64,000 nucleotides of DNA from Clavelina lepadiformis (GCF_947623445.1 NC_135247.1:1738501-1802500); one strand, 5' to 3'; positions 47,012 to 59,999 are shown, counted from the stretch's first letter. Notes: generated from the sequence alone by a model not told the origin. Program-made: numbers and translations.

Positions 47012-48807
47012 TCTTTTCTGCAAGTTTTTATATGGTCTAGTTGTTTTTATTGCAAAACCTGACATAACGCAGACCACACACTTGTCATTCCCTTCGTGTT
47101 TGTGACATGGTTGCTGTTGTATTGGTCTGATTATACCGAGCGCACATGCTTAAAGTGTTTTCATTTACTGAAAAATCGTTTGTCCTACAGTTTGTTTAAT
47201 TCCTTTCGAAAGAGTTTACAGCTTATAAAAATCAAATTGCTTTTCTTATCAAGTTTTGAAATGGTCATAGTTTTTCTCAGCACTGTCAATTAAAAGTGAA
47301 GATTGTGTTCTGTGCATGAAGTATCCATATTGATAGGATTAACACTCGGTGCAAAGACCAAAGTTTTTACCTATTGGCCAAATCTGATAAATATTTTGGA
47401 AGACACCAATATTTGAATGGTATGTTTCTGCTATAGATCTATGCACGTTGTGATAAAGAAACCTGAACGTTTACATAGAAAAATGATTGTTTTACTGGTA
47501 ACAACAGTTATTGTTATGTCATAGTTGTGTGACGTCGCCTTACATTCTCCCTTGTCCTAGTTTGTTTTCCATGATGATGCAAGCTTGATTTTCGCAGGTT
47601 CTTGCCTACAATTGTTATTTGTTTTGTGTACTTCAAAGAAACCTTTTTTCAATTTTTTTAAATATGATTAACCTCTGTTTCTGCCGAATTTATAACTAGA
47701 TTTACGACAATTTCAAATTTAACTCGATCTTTCTTTGGATAGATCCTACCTTTAAGTATGCACAGCCATAGCTTGCTTTAGAAATCTATTATAAAATGGG
47801 TCCGATTACAGCTTTTAAGGAAGTCCTCATGTTTAAGGAAACAGTGTTTTGGCCTACTTGCATACTTCCAGTGTTACATAATTGGCTGTCTATATCCTGC
47901 TTTTCCTGAAACCTGCTTTAAATACCTTGCTTTACAAAATACTAATTGGAAATTTGTCATCTTACTGTGTTCCTCTTCTATCAAATTCGTGCAGTACTGT
48001 AAACTTTTTGCAATAAAATGTCATTCTTGTATTATTTGTTGAAAATATCCAAAACAGACCTAAGAAAAACGTCGTGCGAAGTGTTCATCGTTTACAATAC
48101 ACTGCCCACATTTTAACATTATGCAGTCATTTCAACTCTTTACTCTGGGCTTAAATTCTATTTTTTATAGCACCGTTGTACCTAACATCTTGCACATTTT
48201 TTACTGTCAGAGCGCCATCTTCCTTTCCTAAGTTAATAGAATGTGCACGTTGGTCTCTGTTGGGCAATAACAATGGCTACCGTCAAATTTTCTATCCCTG
48301 TGTAGTTAATAGCATCATCTGCAAGAAACGATTGATTTCAATGCCATGACCTGTGTAAATTAAAACTGGCAGAGAATAAAAATATTTCAGTTTGCTTTGC
48401 TGATAATCTTTCTTAACCTTATTTTGTGAGTATTAAGCAAAAGCAAATGATAACTTTGTGAACGCGATGCATTTCTTGCACTGAGTGGTCACAGTGATTG
48501 CTTGAGTGGCATCTCTCTAAACTCCTGGTACTATCACAAGTTACTAGAATGTTTATTTAAACAACAGGAGAAGGTACTCCGCCACATTGAAAGCTGTATT
48601 TAACAAAAAAATACAAAACGTCGCAAATATGCGCCATTTAATAAAAAAGATGGTCACATAAATTTGAAAAATGGGTATTTTAAAGAGGTTATTACATATG
48701 TTCGTACAATCACCATTGATAACACAGACGATGGTCAAAAATGGTTGGCGCCTTTAACTTAACGATGTCCCAGGGAAAATGTACAATGAAGCTTTTGATT
48801 TGGTTTT
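47012..48807. other. Convergent intergenic region / 3' UTRs of UBE2E and eIF1
   Basis: No additional gene; AATAAA hexamers at 48012 and in GAGAATAAAAATATT near 48375 are available to the plus-strand transcript. Confidence 0.5.
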
Positions 48808-50407
48808 TTAGAATCCGTGGATTTTAACCTGATCCTTCTTCGCCAATCCAACCTGGAAATAAAAATATTCAATAACTGACTTGAATACTTGGTTTAAAAG
48901 AAAAATACTAACAGCTAGCTCGGTATACTGAGTTCGAGGGATGAGAAATAATCGCCGAGTTTAAGTCGTGCAAAAGTTTCCTCAGCCCAAGAATAAAGAT
49001 TATGATACCAAAATGACTTGGTCATCAATGATAAAATAATAGATTAATCAGTGACGTAATGTGAACATAGCAAAGTATGGACTCTTATAAAATGCTTGGT
49101 TGCAATAAGTAGCAACAAGAAAAAAGTGAACAACGCTGAAATCTCCAGCTGCCAAATGTTTTACAACTTTAACTGTATCAAGTGGGGATGAGATTTTCGT
49201 AACACTAACAAGTGCGAACCGTCTCCAAAAAGATTGAAAAGTACTGAGTTAAATAAACTTAATGTCAAGAAACTTACATTCGTGAGAAATTCAGCTATGT
49301 TGGTTCGCTGATCACCTTGTAACTGCAACACCTCTCCATATTCTGAATGGTCAACTACCGTGCCATTACATGCAAACTCCTGAACAAGGAACTGATTAAT
49401 GAAAAATCTGTATACAACTACTAAAAGAATAACCGTACGTAAAACATTGCCGTGTTGCTTACAATGGAAAAAAAATATTCCAATCTAAATTTGTATTAAT
49501 AACAGCTGGGCTGCGCTGAGGGTTGAAGACTGAAGTTAAACGGAAATTAGGGTTAGACTTGAGGTGAGTACAATAGTTGTAATTATTATTATATATACCA
49601 TGTTGTAGAAGGGCATATTCTATTGCAACATTGCTTGTTAAAGATTTATTTGAAATATAGGAAACCAGCTTCAAAGCACAAATCTTGCCTTTTTGCAAGC
49701 TCTCACAATCTTCTTCTTATCGTAGTCATCAGATATTCCCTGGACTGTAGTCAGCGTTTTTCTTCCATTTCGCTGTTGGATTCTTATGTGGATCACTGTG
49801 CCTTGGCTACCAACATCATTTCCCTTGCTTGCATCAGCAAAAGGATCTGTGACAAAAACAATTAAATATTTTATGACCAGCAATTATAATCATGTTCTCA
49901 GCAAAACTGAAATGAAATATTGTGGTTTGTATATTGAAGAGCTTGTGTATATTGTATATTGAAGACTCTAGACCAGGGATGTCCAACCTGCGGCCCGCGG
50001 GCCACAGTGCAGCCTGCTAGTCATTTTCACTCCAAAAGTATGTACTTTATGTACCCATTTTTCTTGAAATTTAATAGGTTCTGCGTTGCAGACGCTGACC
50101 GGCGGTTGGGAACTACTGGTCTAGGCTACAAGTAGGTATATACAAAGGTAAATTTTATCAAACACTGTCATTGAACAAGCAAACTCAGCACACTAGTGCT
50201 CATAATTTACAGTACATGCCACATGCAAAATTGTTGCACTTATGAGCCATTGCCCAAATGCATGTAACATATAAACTATGCGTACTTTAACATGGGTTTT
50301 AAGAGATACTCACTCAAACTGGCAAGCTGGAAAAATGACTTAACAGTGACATTAATCGAACGGAACAACTCACCGTAACCTTGCAGATTAAGTACTTCGT
50401 CACTCAT
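48808..50407 (-). CDS. EIF1: Eukaryotic translation initiation factor 1 (eIF1/SUI1)
   Basis: Minus-strand exons 50407-50374, 49846-49689, 49379-49278 and 48852-48808 join to 339 nt, 112 residues (human eIF1 has 113). eIF1 binds the 40S subunit near the P site and enforces AUG selection during scanning. Seen: DPFADASKGND, the SUI1 core IHIRIQQRNGRKTLTTVQGI, DDYDKKKIVRACKKEFACNG, YGEVLQLQGDQRTNI and the end KKDQVKIHGF. The start MSDEVLNLQGY aligns with the vertebrate N-terminus. Exon 2 ends AAG|GCAAGA; no GT donor gives the conserved KKEFACNG join, so this is a GC-AG intron. Intron 1 holds a 145-bp hAT-like MITE. Confidence 0.96.
49974..50118. mobile_element. Tiny hAT (Charlie-like) MITE in eIF1 intron 1
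   Basis: Ends CAGGGATGTCCAACC and, reverse-complemented, CAGTAGTTCCCAACC. Flanks CTCTAGAC and GTCTAGGC agree at six of eight positions and fit the TCTAGA-cored target preferred by Charlie-type hAT elements. The internal GCGGCCCGCGGGCCAC is typical of such elements. It is 145 bp long and non-coding. Confidence 0.7.
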
Positions 50408-51109
50408 GCGGAAGGTCAGAGCAGGCTTTGAGTTTGAAATTGAACTTGAATGCACGATGGTGGTCAAAATTTATAACTAACGTTTATGTGTTTAAATAGA
50501 AAATACCACACAAACACTAGGAGAACGTTTTCTAAAATACAGAATATGATAATTTAACAGTTAGCCTGAAAGAGTTAACAGTTTTAATGATGAAAAAACA
50601 TGTCTGTACAACTTTGTTTATGTAAAATTTTTCCTCAGCATCAGTGAGATTTTTTTGGAAAGTATATTTTATATGTACAAAAAAATGGCCCAGATTTGAG
50701 AATATATTTCATTTAAAAACAAAAGAAAAGTATTCTTTTAGATTTAATCCACAATCTTGACTGTCAAGTTGTCTTTTAAGTAAGACGCATGGCCTCAGAT
50801 TAAAACTTTGATTCTAGTGCAGAAGTGTAAAACCACGTCATGCATTATTATACTACGACCCCAAATTATGACTTCACCCAAAATCTTGTTGGCCCAATTA
50901 TCGCCATAGCTGGTAGATCATAGTGGATAGATGCAAGTGCACAACCAGATGATGTCGCAACTGGAGTAGCGGGAATATAAAAGAGTATCCTGTGGTTCTG
51001 CAGTTGCAAATAGGGCTATTATAACCTACTATATTTTTTAGTTTTAACAGCGTTTTACAATAAACAAAAAAGAAACACTGGACGTCGAGTTAAAACAAAA
51101 AATACTAGA

Positions 51110-51430
51110 GGCATGAGTGCACGCCACTACCTGTATCCTTGTACACACACTTTCTCATTGAAAACTGCCATACTTTCCAGTCAAACTGGTACAGATCCAT
51201 AGTGGAAAGTGTGGCAGTTGCATGCACGAGGTTTGTCAAGTTGAATGCTAAATTTGATGTCTTCACACCATTTTATAATAAACAAACAAAAAAATGGTTG
51301 TTTAAACACTAATCTATAACAAATTAACAAAGAAAAGAGGCTTTGCTGCATGCCATCGCTCCGAAAGTCAGAAATTTTCGCCTTTGAATGCACGAATTCT
51401 CATCGTAAACTTTCCTACTTTCCAGTCTGA
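51110..51430. repeat. Dispersed foldback-type repeat, copy near 51 kb
   Basis: Contains AAAACTGCCATACTTTCCAGTC near its left end and AAACTTTCCTACTTTCCAGTC near its right end, and is homologous over much of its length to 21960-22210 and its duplicate at about 45 kb. Confidence 0.5.
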
Positions 51431-51439
51431 ATACAGGTT

Positions 51440-53590
51440 AAGATTTTATTGAACCTCCAATTAGGCTATTTTGAAAATATGTTGATTAGCAAAAAGTAAA
51501 ACCAGCGATTATAATGTGCAGCGTCTTGTATCAGCTTGAAACAATCAGACCAACCCAATGCAGCGTAGATTAAAAGTAGGCTAAAATTTTCAACACACAT
51601 TGGTTGCCTAGCATTGGCTTTGCCAGATAAGCTATTTAATTCTGAAATTATGCGGCCATTATTTCACCAAACAAAATCATGCGTCCAAAGCTTTTTTCAC
51701 AGTTTTTGTATAACCTAACTTCAATGTTATAACATAACCTAAACCTCACCCAGATCTTCCTTTTAGTCTAAATCCAATTCCAATTAAACTCTAAATAACT
51801 AAAATCACGTTTTAGTGAACCAATTCTTCTAATCTAACCACTTATTTTAGGTCTATACTTACGGTAAAATAGTCGCTGTCATTAAATCAAGCTAGGCCTA
51901 CCATGGTTTAAGTATTCGAAATATACCCTAAAAATTGCGCAATTCTAACTCCTCATACAAATAAACAATAGAACAAAACATATATATCGCACGGGTTTCT
52001 ATAATTCTATGTCAAAAGTTCTTTGTTCAGCATGATGATAGAATTACAAAAAGCGCCTACATTTTTCTTTCCTCTTGCCACTGACTGTCGTCACGTACTT
52101 GCCAATATGTCTGTGTTGAGAAACTTGAGACTAAAATAATCTGCCACCTACAGGTTAAAACAAGTTGCATCATTTTCTTTTTGGGCCTCTGAACAAAAAC
52201 AGATGAAGATTTTCCGCAACAAATTCTTCTCAAAATGCTTTGAAAATTTTGTCATACCATTTATGTTCACAAATTTTTGTAAGTATTTCTTATGTATAAA
52301 GAGCACTATGTCTTGGTTATTTTATAAAGTATTTTGTAGTAACCTATAGTATGGTTGATACCAGAGTCGTTATCTTTACACCGAGGAAAACATTAGGTGT
52401 TGTGTAAATTAATATAAGGTAGGAAAATTTGAAGTGGACTTCAAACACCATAACTTGTATATAATAGAACACTTGTATTTCTTGTGTCGTTTTCAGGAAA
52501 CGCTTCAGTTCATCGAACGAGTCAAGTCTGAAGTTCTCAAAATGAATTTATCTGACAATCGACAATATTCACTTTGCGATCATGTTACTTACTTCAATGC
52601 CCGGTTTCAATATAATCTGAAAAATAGTAACTCGTAATGGTTTAACAAAGATGTTGGCATTGGCTCGAAAAATCTGCTTTGGTTGAATTTGGGCTAAGAG
52701 CAGTTACGTTATCAACATGTTCACAATGTATAAAATAGTTTTTGGTCCCCCTAAACCGGTTTCAAGCAATTTCATTGCATGGCTACATTACCGTAACTTG
52801 CCTGCTTGTCCAGGGCGCTCAACAAAATGTAGAGGGGCTTCGAGACATATTGAACTTTATAAACCCATTTTTGTACAGGCACCAACTTTGCTGAGTTCTT
52901 GGCAGTGGTAAAATTTGATCATATGTGTATTATTTCGTAACAAAGTAACTGGTGATAAATAATAATAGACGGCCAATTACAAAAATACGTACCGTACGAT
53001 AACAAACAGATAACAAATTCAAAGGCCTATTTGGGCCTGCTTGAAGAACAATGCAAGAGGTCTACGCTTGGAATTCACCTTGAAGCAAATTTTATTCGCA
53101 TCTCTAATCAGCTCTGGAATTTGCGCGCGATTCTCGAACCTTCGTTGCCAGTGTTCGTCCTTCATTTATTTGCCTTGTGTAGTTAAAGTGGTTGGTTGGT
53201 AGTTAAGAGTAAGTGAAGAATAATGAAGGTGACTCACAATGTATTAAGCAGGGTTAACTTCAGTTTAGCTATGTATTAGCAAGGGATATTGATGCAATGC
53301 ATTTAATTACTGTCAAGTAAAGGTTTTATTGGAAAATATGTTAGTTAATAAGCAAAGAAATATTGTTACTTTACGGTTAACTTTGTTCTATAACCACGCG
53401 CAAATATAGGAAAGCTTCATTTTACTTTATCAAGTGAAAATAGGCAACCAAGAATTTTTGAAGTCCATTAATTGCTTGAAGAGTTATCAACCATCTGGCA
53501 TCATTCATGCTTGATTAAAGTTATGGTTAATTTAATTTAAACTTTCTCAAATTAGTCAGAACTAATTACTAATAACATTTATTGCTTGTA
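51440..53590 (+). other. Region with unassigned exon-like segments
   Basis: Two segments look like exons but do not join in phase with each other: about 52155-52276 (QVASFSFWASEQKQMKIFRN, followed by the donor GTAAGT) and 52497-52637 (after TTTTCAG: ETLQFIERVKSEVLKMNLSD, ending in TAA). No family recognised. The rest is AT-rich noncoding. Confidence 0.25.
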
Positions 53591-53591
53591 G

Positions 53592-53806
53592 ATTCTCCTA
53601 CGTAGATGTGCTGAAAATTTTGAATTTTTGCGGACTGATAGTATATACCAAACGATTTACTGGATTTACTGAAGGCATGTGGCCTAATCTTATGGTAGAT
53701 TATAATCGAGTAATAGCTCGTATGAAAAGCTCTCCAGCAGAACCCAGAACTCTCACGTTGCCTTGGCTGTCTAACTCACTCATTCATTGCATTGAGGTCT
53801 TGTCAG
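53592..53806 (+). CDS. Unassigned exon candidate
   Basis: Between the acceptor GCTTGTAG and a donor GTCAG|GTACGC, an open frame reads FSYVDVLKILNFCGLIVYTK, TEGMWPNLMVDYNRVIARM and PWLSNSLIHCIEVLSG. Composition and splice context suggest an internal exon of a larger gene, but no partner exons or family could be recognised. Confidence 0.3.
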
Positions 53807-54514
53807 GTACGCGGGTAAAGTTTTTTGTTTTTTGGTTTAAATTGGGCTGGCCAGTTTCTTACGCTTTGGATTTGGGGTTTTGTATTTGTATGGTCGTTGT
53901 TGGTATCTTTTGCACGTTTCCATGTCATTGAATGTTTTGGCTTTTGTTGTCCAACTTTGTTGCTGCGTTAATGCTGCCGAGCTCTCTGCCTGCGCTTTTG
54001 CATTGATTCCATGTCGTGATCGCCTTTCTGCGCTTTGGCGTTTGTTGCGTTGTTGGAGCTGGTAAAGTGCTGGTTTTATTTTGGTTTTATTATGTTTTTT
54101 TGAGGTTTGTCATTTGATTTTTTTTTTCTGGCCATACAGCGACCTCCATCGTCATGCAATCCAGTGTCTTATCCATTCTCACTTATCCTGTGTTCAGAAT
54201 TTTGCGCTTGACACTCCCTACTTCCGTTTCTTTTTCCGCCTTAAACTGATCTGCTGCTACTCTGAAATTTTGACTTTGAACCAAATCTGACAAAGTCTGC
54301 GCATGGCAGTTGTAACAAGCAGATAATGCTGGCCTACTGTTTTTAGTTCATTAAAGTTGGCTTGAAGGAATTTTCATTTAGCAAACTATTTTCAGATCAA
54401 TTAACTTACGGAAAGTAATACAAGATATGAGACCCTGATTGGAACGAACGGAAGACACTGAACTTCTAGGAGACAGCTATGTAAAGTTGCAGGGATCCTG
54501 TTAGACGCAGCAAA

Positions 54515-54648
54515 ATGCCGAAGATTGAACTGGAAGATTTAGAAGACAATGATGCGAGTCCAGTGATATCGCAAGGCAAGAGACTCTCACAAAGTTACAT
54601 GAGAGTAAGACTCGAGCGGTTGAGGCAAAGTGTTAAAGGTTTTTTAAG
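54515..54648 (+). CDS. Candidate first coding exon of an unrecognised gene
   Basis: ATG in the context GCAAAATG, preceded by a G/A-rich possible 5' UTR, gives MPKIELEDLEDNDASPVISQ followed by SYMRVRLERLRQSVKGFL, then AAG|GTGAGA, a strong donor, leaving phase 2. The acidic start followed by a basic amphipathic helix resembles the cytosolic N-terminus of a membrane or scaffold protein. Downstream exons were not found with confidence. Confidence 0.4.
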
Positions 54649-55279
54649 GTGAGACCAGCATAATGTTGTACCATTTGGAAGCAGTAGCGTTTAAGTGAGT
54701 TAAAAGCGGTATTGTTCACCCGTTACTTCAGATGCTTCACCCGTTACTTCGTTACTATGTCTTCGTTTTGGCAGAAACAAATCAATTGAAATAGCTATGG
54801 ACAGAACAAAATGTCGGAATATCGTGGTCTTGTCTTATAAGGAAGTCAAAAAATTAATATATTGGACAGAACAAAAACAAAACAATTACAGAAGGTGTGG
54901 TCCAGATGCGTGGAGAGACAAAAAGATGATTGACTGATGCGGGGAAAAGATTATGTCAAAGAGTGTGGCAGCTAAAACGAAAGGTATAGACTATAGATGA
55001 ATGCGATATAAACGAAAGAAAAGAGAAAGATAAATAAATTTCCTTTCAGTCTTTTTGTGTCTTTCATCGCTTGACGTCAGCAAGCGTTCCAGTTTTCATT
55101 CTTATCTCCCCCATTCGATTGATTGCTGCACTTCTGGTAAGTTGCAATTTGAAACTTAACTCATTGGGGTCTATTTGTCTTAATCTTAAAATGTTTAATG
55201 TAGGACGGTACCTTAAGATACTTAAATTTCCAAAATCAATAATTTATTTAAAGCTTACATTGTAAAGTTGGCCTGTTTT

Positions 55280-57340
55280 AAGATTATCAGAATGATCACG
55301 CCGAGAAAACTATGGTGAAAGCCCAACCTTATAACAAAAACAATCTGCATCAGACGTCATCAAGTTTTCGTCACACCTGCAGCTTTCTTCAGAGTAGAAT
55401 ACTTTCCGCATTGAGAAGTGATTAACATCAAAAAACTGCGTTGGGTTAGATCACATCTGTACTTGTTAGCATACAATGTATGCCATGTTTGTCATGTCGC
55501 CTGGTTTGAGATTATGCAATTGGTTTTATACGTAATTTGTTTACTTGCAATTAAATTGAAAAGATTATGGATCATTGGTATGTGATTTTAAAATGTGTGC
55601 ATATTCCTCGCAATTACGATTTTCGCGTTGTGTTGCTTTATTGATTATAAAGCGTCGATTATTTGAATTTTGCGCTAACGACAGCGCGCATTTATGACCC
55701 TCTCTCGGGTAATTGTTGATTTAGTTTTCAAAGAACTCGCATATTAGTAACACAGGTGTCGGTCTCATGTTAGCTTGTAGCCTTCACGGTTTGCGCAACT
55801 AAATCAAACTGATCGTAAGCGACATCTAGCGCGGATATGATTTACTATTCAAGTAAATTGCTATTTGCTGGTATTTGTGATGAACTTTGACTTTGTTGAT
55901 TTTGTTCAAGATGGTGATGATGATGATGATGACAGCTAACAACCTGCTTATGCTATTTTATTTTATTATACTTTATATATTCTAAAAAAATGCGTTTTGA
56001 TTCGTGCATTTTACTGGCATAATATAATTTTATTCGTACGGACGTGTTTGTGCAATTCTAACTATTTTACATTGGTCGGGTCCTTTGGACCTCCTAGAAT
56101 TGTAAATGGCAACGTTCTACAAATTAATTCGCTTCACTCTCAAAGTATATATTGGTATATAGTTATAAAAATGACATCAACGAGAAGCAAATTACAGTAC
56201 TATCTGATGAAAACTCAGCTGATGACAATGACATTAGTCACCAGTATTGTTATCAGTTTAAAAAAGCGTTTGTATCGAAGTCATTGTATGTTTGTTTTCT
56301 TGTATTGTTATTCGTTGTCATTAAAGTTTGTGTTACCTAATAACGACATCTGTGTCTATTTAGTTAGAGTAGAATATGTAGTTAAACCCAGAGTCAGCTT
56401 GAAAGTTGTAAACAGATACATATTTCGTCCTATGCAGGAATCATCAGTCCGTGGCATAAATAAACGGAAAAGCATAAACATAATCATAACCAGAAATAAA
56501 TAAAAAATTAACAGAAATTACAGATAAAAAACTGTAAGTTAAAACTCATATAATAATTATAATACACTGCACTCAAGCTATGCAAAATGAAAAGCTGTTA
56601 TCTGCTTGAACGGTAATAATAAATAATCCAGGTACAAATCGCAGAGTGTGATGTACAAAGATAAGGAAAACAAAAGTTCGCCTGGACCTTAAAGACTGCC
56701 TGGAAGAGCAGAAGAACTCTCAGGCGAAAGGAAAAATATTAACATCACAAAAAGTGAAATTACGTCTATGCGAGGCAAAATCATTGTAGTGATATTAAAG
56801 CGTAACCATTAATTTGGTTTCACAATGATCGAGGTTGTTGATATCCTACAAACATCCGTCTGATATCCTTCTTCAACATTGGTAACATTGGTAACATTGT
56901 AACAATGTGTTAAATGCTGTTTGTTCTTGTACCATAGTGTTTCAATAATGCCATTTTATCGTTATTAGTATCATCAGAAAAAAATTTCAATTTGTTCCAC
57001 TTACTTTATTTTAACTTTTATTTTATTTTTTTCCCACTCTCTTTATTTTTTATTAAATTAACTAATGTAGTAAGTTATTTAATTAATAATTTATTACCAC
57101 ACACAAACAACCATATCAAGGCTGAACACACCAGTACTGAAAAAAGCGCAAGAAACAACTTAGGACCAGGTTATCTTCCACGAGACCACGACAAGCATTT
57201 TTTAAAACTTAGCCTACATCTGATAGTTATCTCAATTAAAGTAAGCCACAGACATGTTTATCTATAGTGCATGCCAATCAAAACTTCACATGTAATACTG
57301 TAACAGGCATCGTGTATGACACTCTTCACATGATGAATTA
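55280..57340. other. Intergenic, AT-rich
   Basis: The 168-codon frame at 55997-56503 is composed of AT-rich codons without domain or splice support. An overlapping frame at 56160-56340 ends in a hydrophobic helix (SLYVCFLVLLFVVIKVCVT) and might be a C-terminal exon, but nothing links to it. Confidence 0.3.
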
Positions 57341-57344
57341 GAAT

Positions 57345-57735
57345 TCCCCATGGGAAATTTTCCAGTTTTAGAACTTTTCTAAAAATTAGGTGCTTTCCCT
57401 ACCTTTAGGACTTTTCAAGAAATTAGGTGCTTTCCCTACTTTTAAAAATTCTCCAGAAAGTAGGTGGTTTCCCTATTTCAAGGACTTTTCTCGAAATTAG
57501 GTGGTTTCCCTACCTTTAGGACTTTTTAAGAAATTAGGTGCTTTCCCTACTTTTAAAAATTGTCCAGAAAGTAGGTGGTTTCCCTACTTCAAGGACTTTT
57601 CTCGAAATTAGGTGGTTTCCCTACCTTTAGGACTTTTTAAGAAATTAGGTGCTTTCCCTACTTTTAAAAATTTTTCAGAAAGTAGGTGGTTTCCCTACTT
57701 CAAGGACTTTTCTCGAAATTAGGTGGTTTCCTTTA
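57345..57735. repeat. Higher-order tandem repeat: 37-bp units arranged as 111-bp trimers
   Basis: About ten 37-bp units, each centred on TTAGGTGGTTTCCCTAC or TTAGGTGCTTTCCCTAC. Three alternating unit types (followed by CTTTAGGACTTTTTAAG, TTTTAAAAATTGTCCAG and TTCAAGGACTTTTCTCG) repeat with a 111-bp period: TCGAAATTAGGTGG occurs at 57491, 57602 and 57713. Related flanks ACATGATGAATTAGAATTCC and ACATGATTAATTGGCATTCC border the array. Confidence 0.9.
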
Positions 57736-57739
57736 GTTA

Positions 57740-58390
57740 CATGATTAATTGGCATTCCTCATGAGAGTTTATCTATTTTCATGGTTTGCCATGAACTCAG
57801 TTACTTTTCTTTTTTACAGCCAGACGATAAAGCACTGAACATAATAAAGAAAATGACGCAGTTTGTATTGCCGCTAATACATGGCTTCAATCAACCACTT
57901 CTTATTCTTAGGAGAAGCAAACTGACCGGAGACTGACCTCATGACACGCCTTTTTGAGGATTCCTCATCTCATTATGTTTTGGCTCAGCTGAAAATTGAA
58001 CCACCACTTCTACGAGCATGCCTTACTGTTGTGGCCTTCAGTCTTGGCTAAACTATATATTAGTTAAAGTATTGACAAGTGCTTACTCTCGTATTTGCTG
58101 TTTAACAACCGGTAACCCATAAAATTATTTTGTTAAGCAAGTTTGCATTTAATTCCCAACACAAAAAAAAACAATAATAAAACAACAATAAAAAAAAACT
58201 AACATAAGGAACATGCGCTTTGTAAGTAAGCTATAAAGTGGAAATAAGAGGTTTTGTTCACAACTAGACCATAGTGCAGCGGAAGCACGGAGTTAAATAT
58301 ACAAACAATCACGGCAGGTAAAACATCAACTGATAAAGACCGAATAGGAGTTTTCTTAGCAAGCAATTGAAGCCAATTAAGAATCAGGCT
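57740..58390. other. Intergenic, no gene recognised
   Basis: No convincing exon or repeat. Confidence 0.35.
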
Positions 58391-58401
58391 TTGTCGTATA
58401 A

Positions 58402-58520
58402 GATGGACAGTACTATTACGTGTGTCAGCTGGCTCCAGAGATGTCTGACGCAAAAAGAAATAACGAACCAGCAAATTCTTGCCTTTGAAAGTCGAAAATT
58501 GGAAAACAAACTTAATTTAT
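58402..58520 (+). CDS. Candidate first coding exon, unrecognised
   Basis: ATG in AAGATGG gives MDSTITCVSWLQRCLTQKEI then TNQQILAFESRKLENKLNL and a perfect donor TTTAT|GTAAGT. The start weakly recalls the TCVSW.-type N-terminus of the WD-repeat protein PWP1, but no WD-repeat exons follow in the window, so this is only a possibility. Confidence 0.3.
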
Positions 58521-59084
58521 GTAAGTCTAATGTTGCAAGGAGTAGCACCTTTATCAATAAGCTGGTAAATCAAGCATTCTAAATCGAATAATTAAAACAG
58601 TGGCTAACGCTCATACCAATGCACTCAATATCAGAACACGTCATGAGGTAATACAGTTACCTCTATAAGGTGGGTAAAATTACCGACGTAAACATACAAT
58701 TACATAAAACGGTTTTCGGGCAATGACTAGCAAATACATCACCACCAAATAATTTTTTTAATTTCCTTAACAATACCAGTACATTGGTTTAGTAGTCTTC
58801 GTGAAAATAAAGATATTTGTGATCGCATGAACGACAAAGTACCACGTCGTTGTCAAACCCGTTTTTGGTGTTTTCTTTTTTTGTGATCAAGTTATTCTTT
58901 TTCAAGTGAATTCTTTAAGTGACTCCCGAAAAGCTCTTAAATTGAAATAACTCATCATCTTGTCAGGTTTCCTCCTCTGAATCAATCTCCCAGAGCTCAG
59001 TATCATCTTTGTGGATCTGGTCAAAGTAACATCATAGCTAGTTAACTGCTGGAAAATAAATTCGTGAAGATGACTTTAAAAGTT

Positions 59085-59590
59085 TTTACCGATTAATATT
59101 GGTCATTCGCATTCGACAAGCGATGAGCTGATTCTTCCAAGGAAATCGTGTTTTCACCACCACATACCTGGCAACAACACACTGGTTTAGTGGTACATAT
59201 ACAAAACCTTACTGCATAAAAGTAATTATACACTGTATTTGACGGTGTATAGTGTTTAGTATTTTCCAGAAAAAGAATGATTTTGTAGTAATCGAGCATA
59301 TGTGTACAGCAAAACAAAACACAACTGTGAATTTATCATTCATGAAAGCATTTACTACAACGTGGCAAGAAAACAAAATCACCTTATATACAGCAGAAGG
59401 CATTATGGAAAACTTTAGCTAGAGTCGGTATAAAATAACTTACACCTATGTTGTGAAGCTAAGATACCTCCCTTGTTTAATTTGAATGCAAATAGTCGGC
59501 TGCTTCATTCCGCAAAGATATTCCACAATGTCACGAATCAAGTCAAGGTAGATGCGGTTGAAAGCTTTCACTTGCTGAGGAGAGTACATT
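59085..59590 (-). CDS. Unassigned minus-strand gene fragment (two linked exons)
   Basis: Exon 59590-59468, after the acceptor CATCACAG, codes MYSPQQVKAFNRIYLDLIRD then IVEYLCGMKQPTICIQIKQG and ends AG|GTATCT. The next exon, from 59167 after TTGCCAG, continues in phase: YVVVKTRFPWKNQLIACRMR then MTNIN, with a donor CG|GTAAAA at about 59089. Both exons have protein-like composition and consistent phase 2 splicing. A further possible exon near 59020-58975 (KDDTELWEIDSEEET then stop) is in a different phase and unconnected. No family recognised. Confidence 0.42.
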
Positions 59591-59999
59591 CTGTGATGAG
59601 AGCAAATCACGGTTCCAAACACATTTTGACAAACAAACAAGACAAACATGATTTTTATAATTAATCTTTTGTAACCTGCTCAGCTTATCACTTGGAACCA
59701 CCAAAGAAAATTTTTTTTCTCTAAAACATAAAATACACGAAATAAAAAAATAAGTAAATGAAGATGTTATCAACCAGGTATAAAATAATCAATCAGTATA
59801 CATACAGCAGTGCACACTTGTAACAGGTAGGTCCACACAACCTAAGCTTACTAAGCAACTTACAAAATTAAGCCATGACAGCAAGTACGAAACTCGTAGC
59901 TCGAGGCGGTCAACGTGTGTAGCTGAAGGCATAGCACGAAATAATTACTCAAGACTTACATCGACACAATAATACAGTACCACCACACGGGCAAGCTAC

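Noticed and set aside
55997-56503. 168-codon open frame
   Set aside because: AT-rich composition, three overlapping frames open in part, no domain, no splice context.
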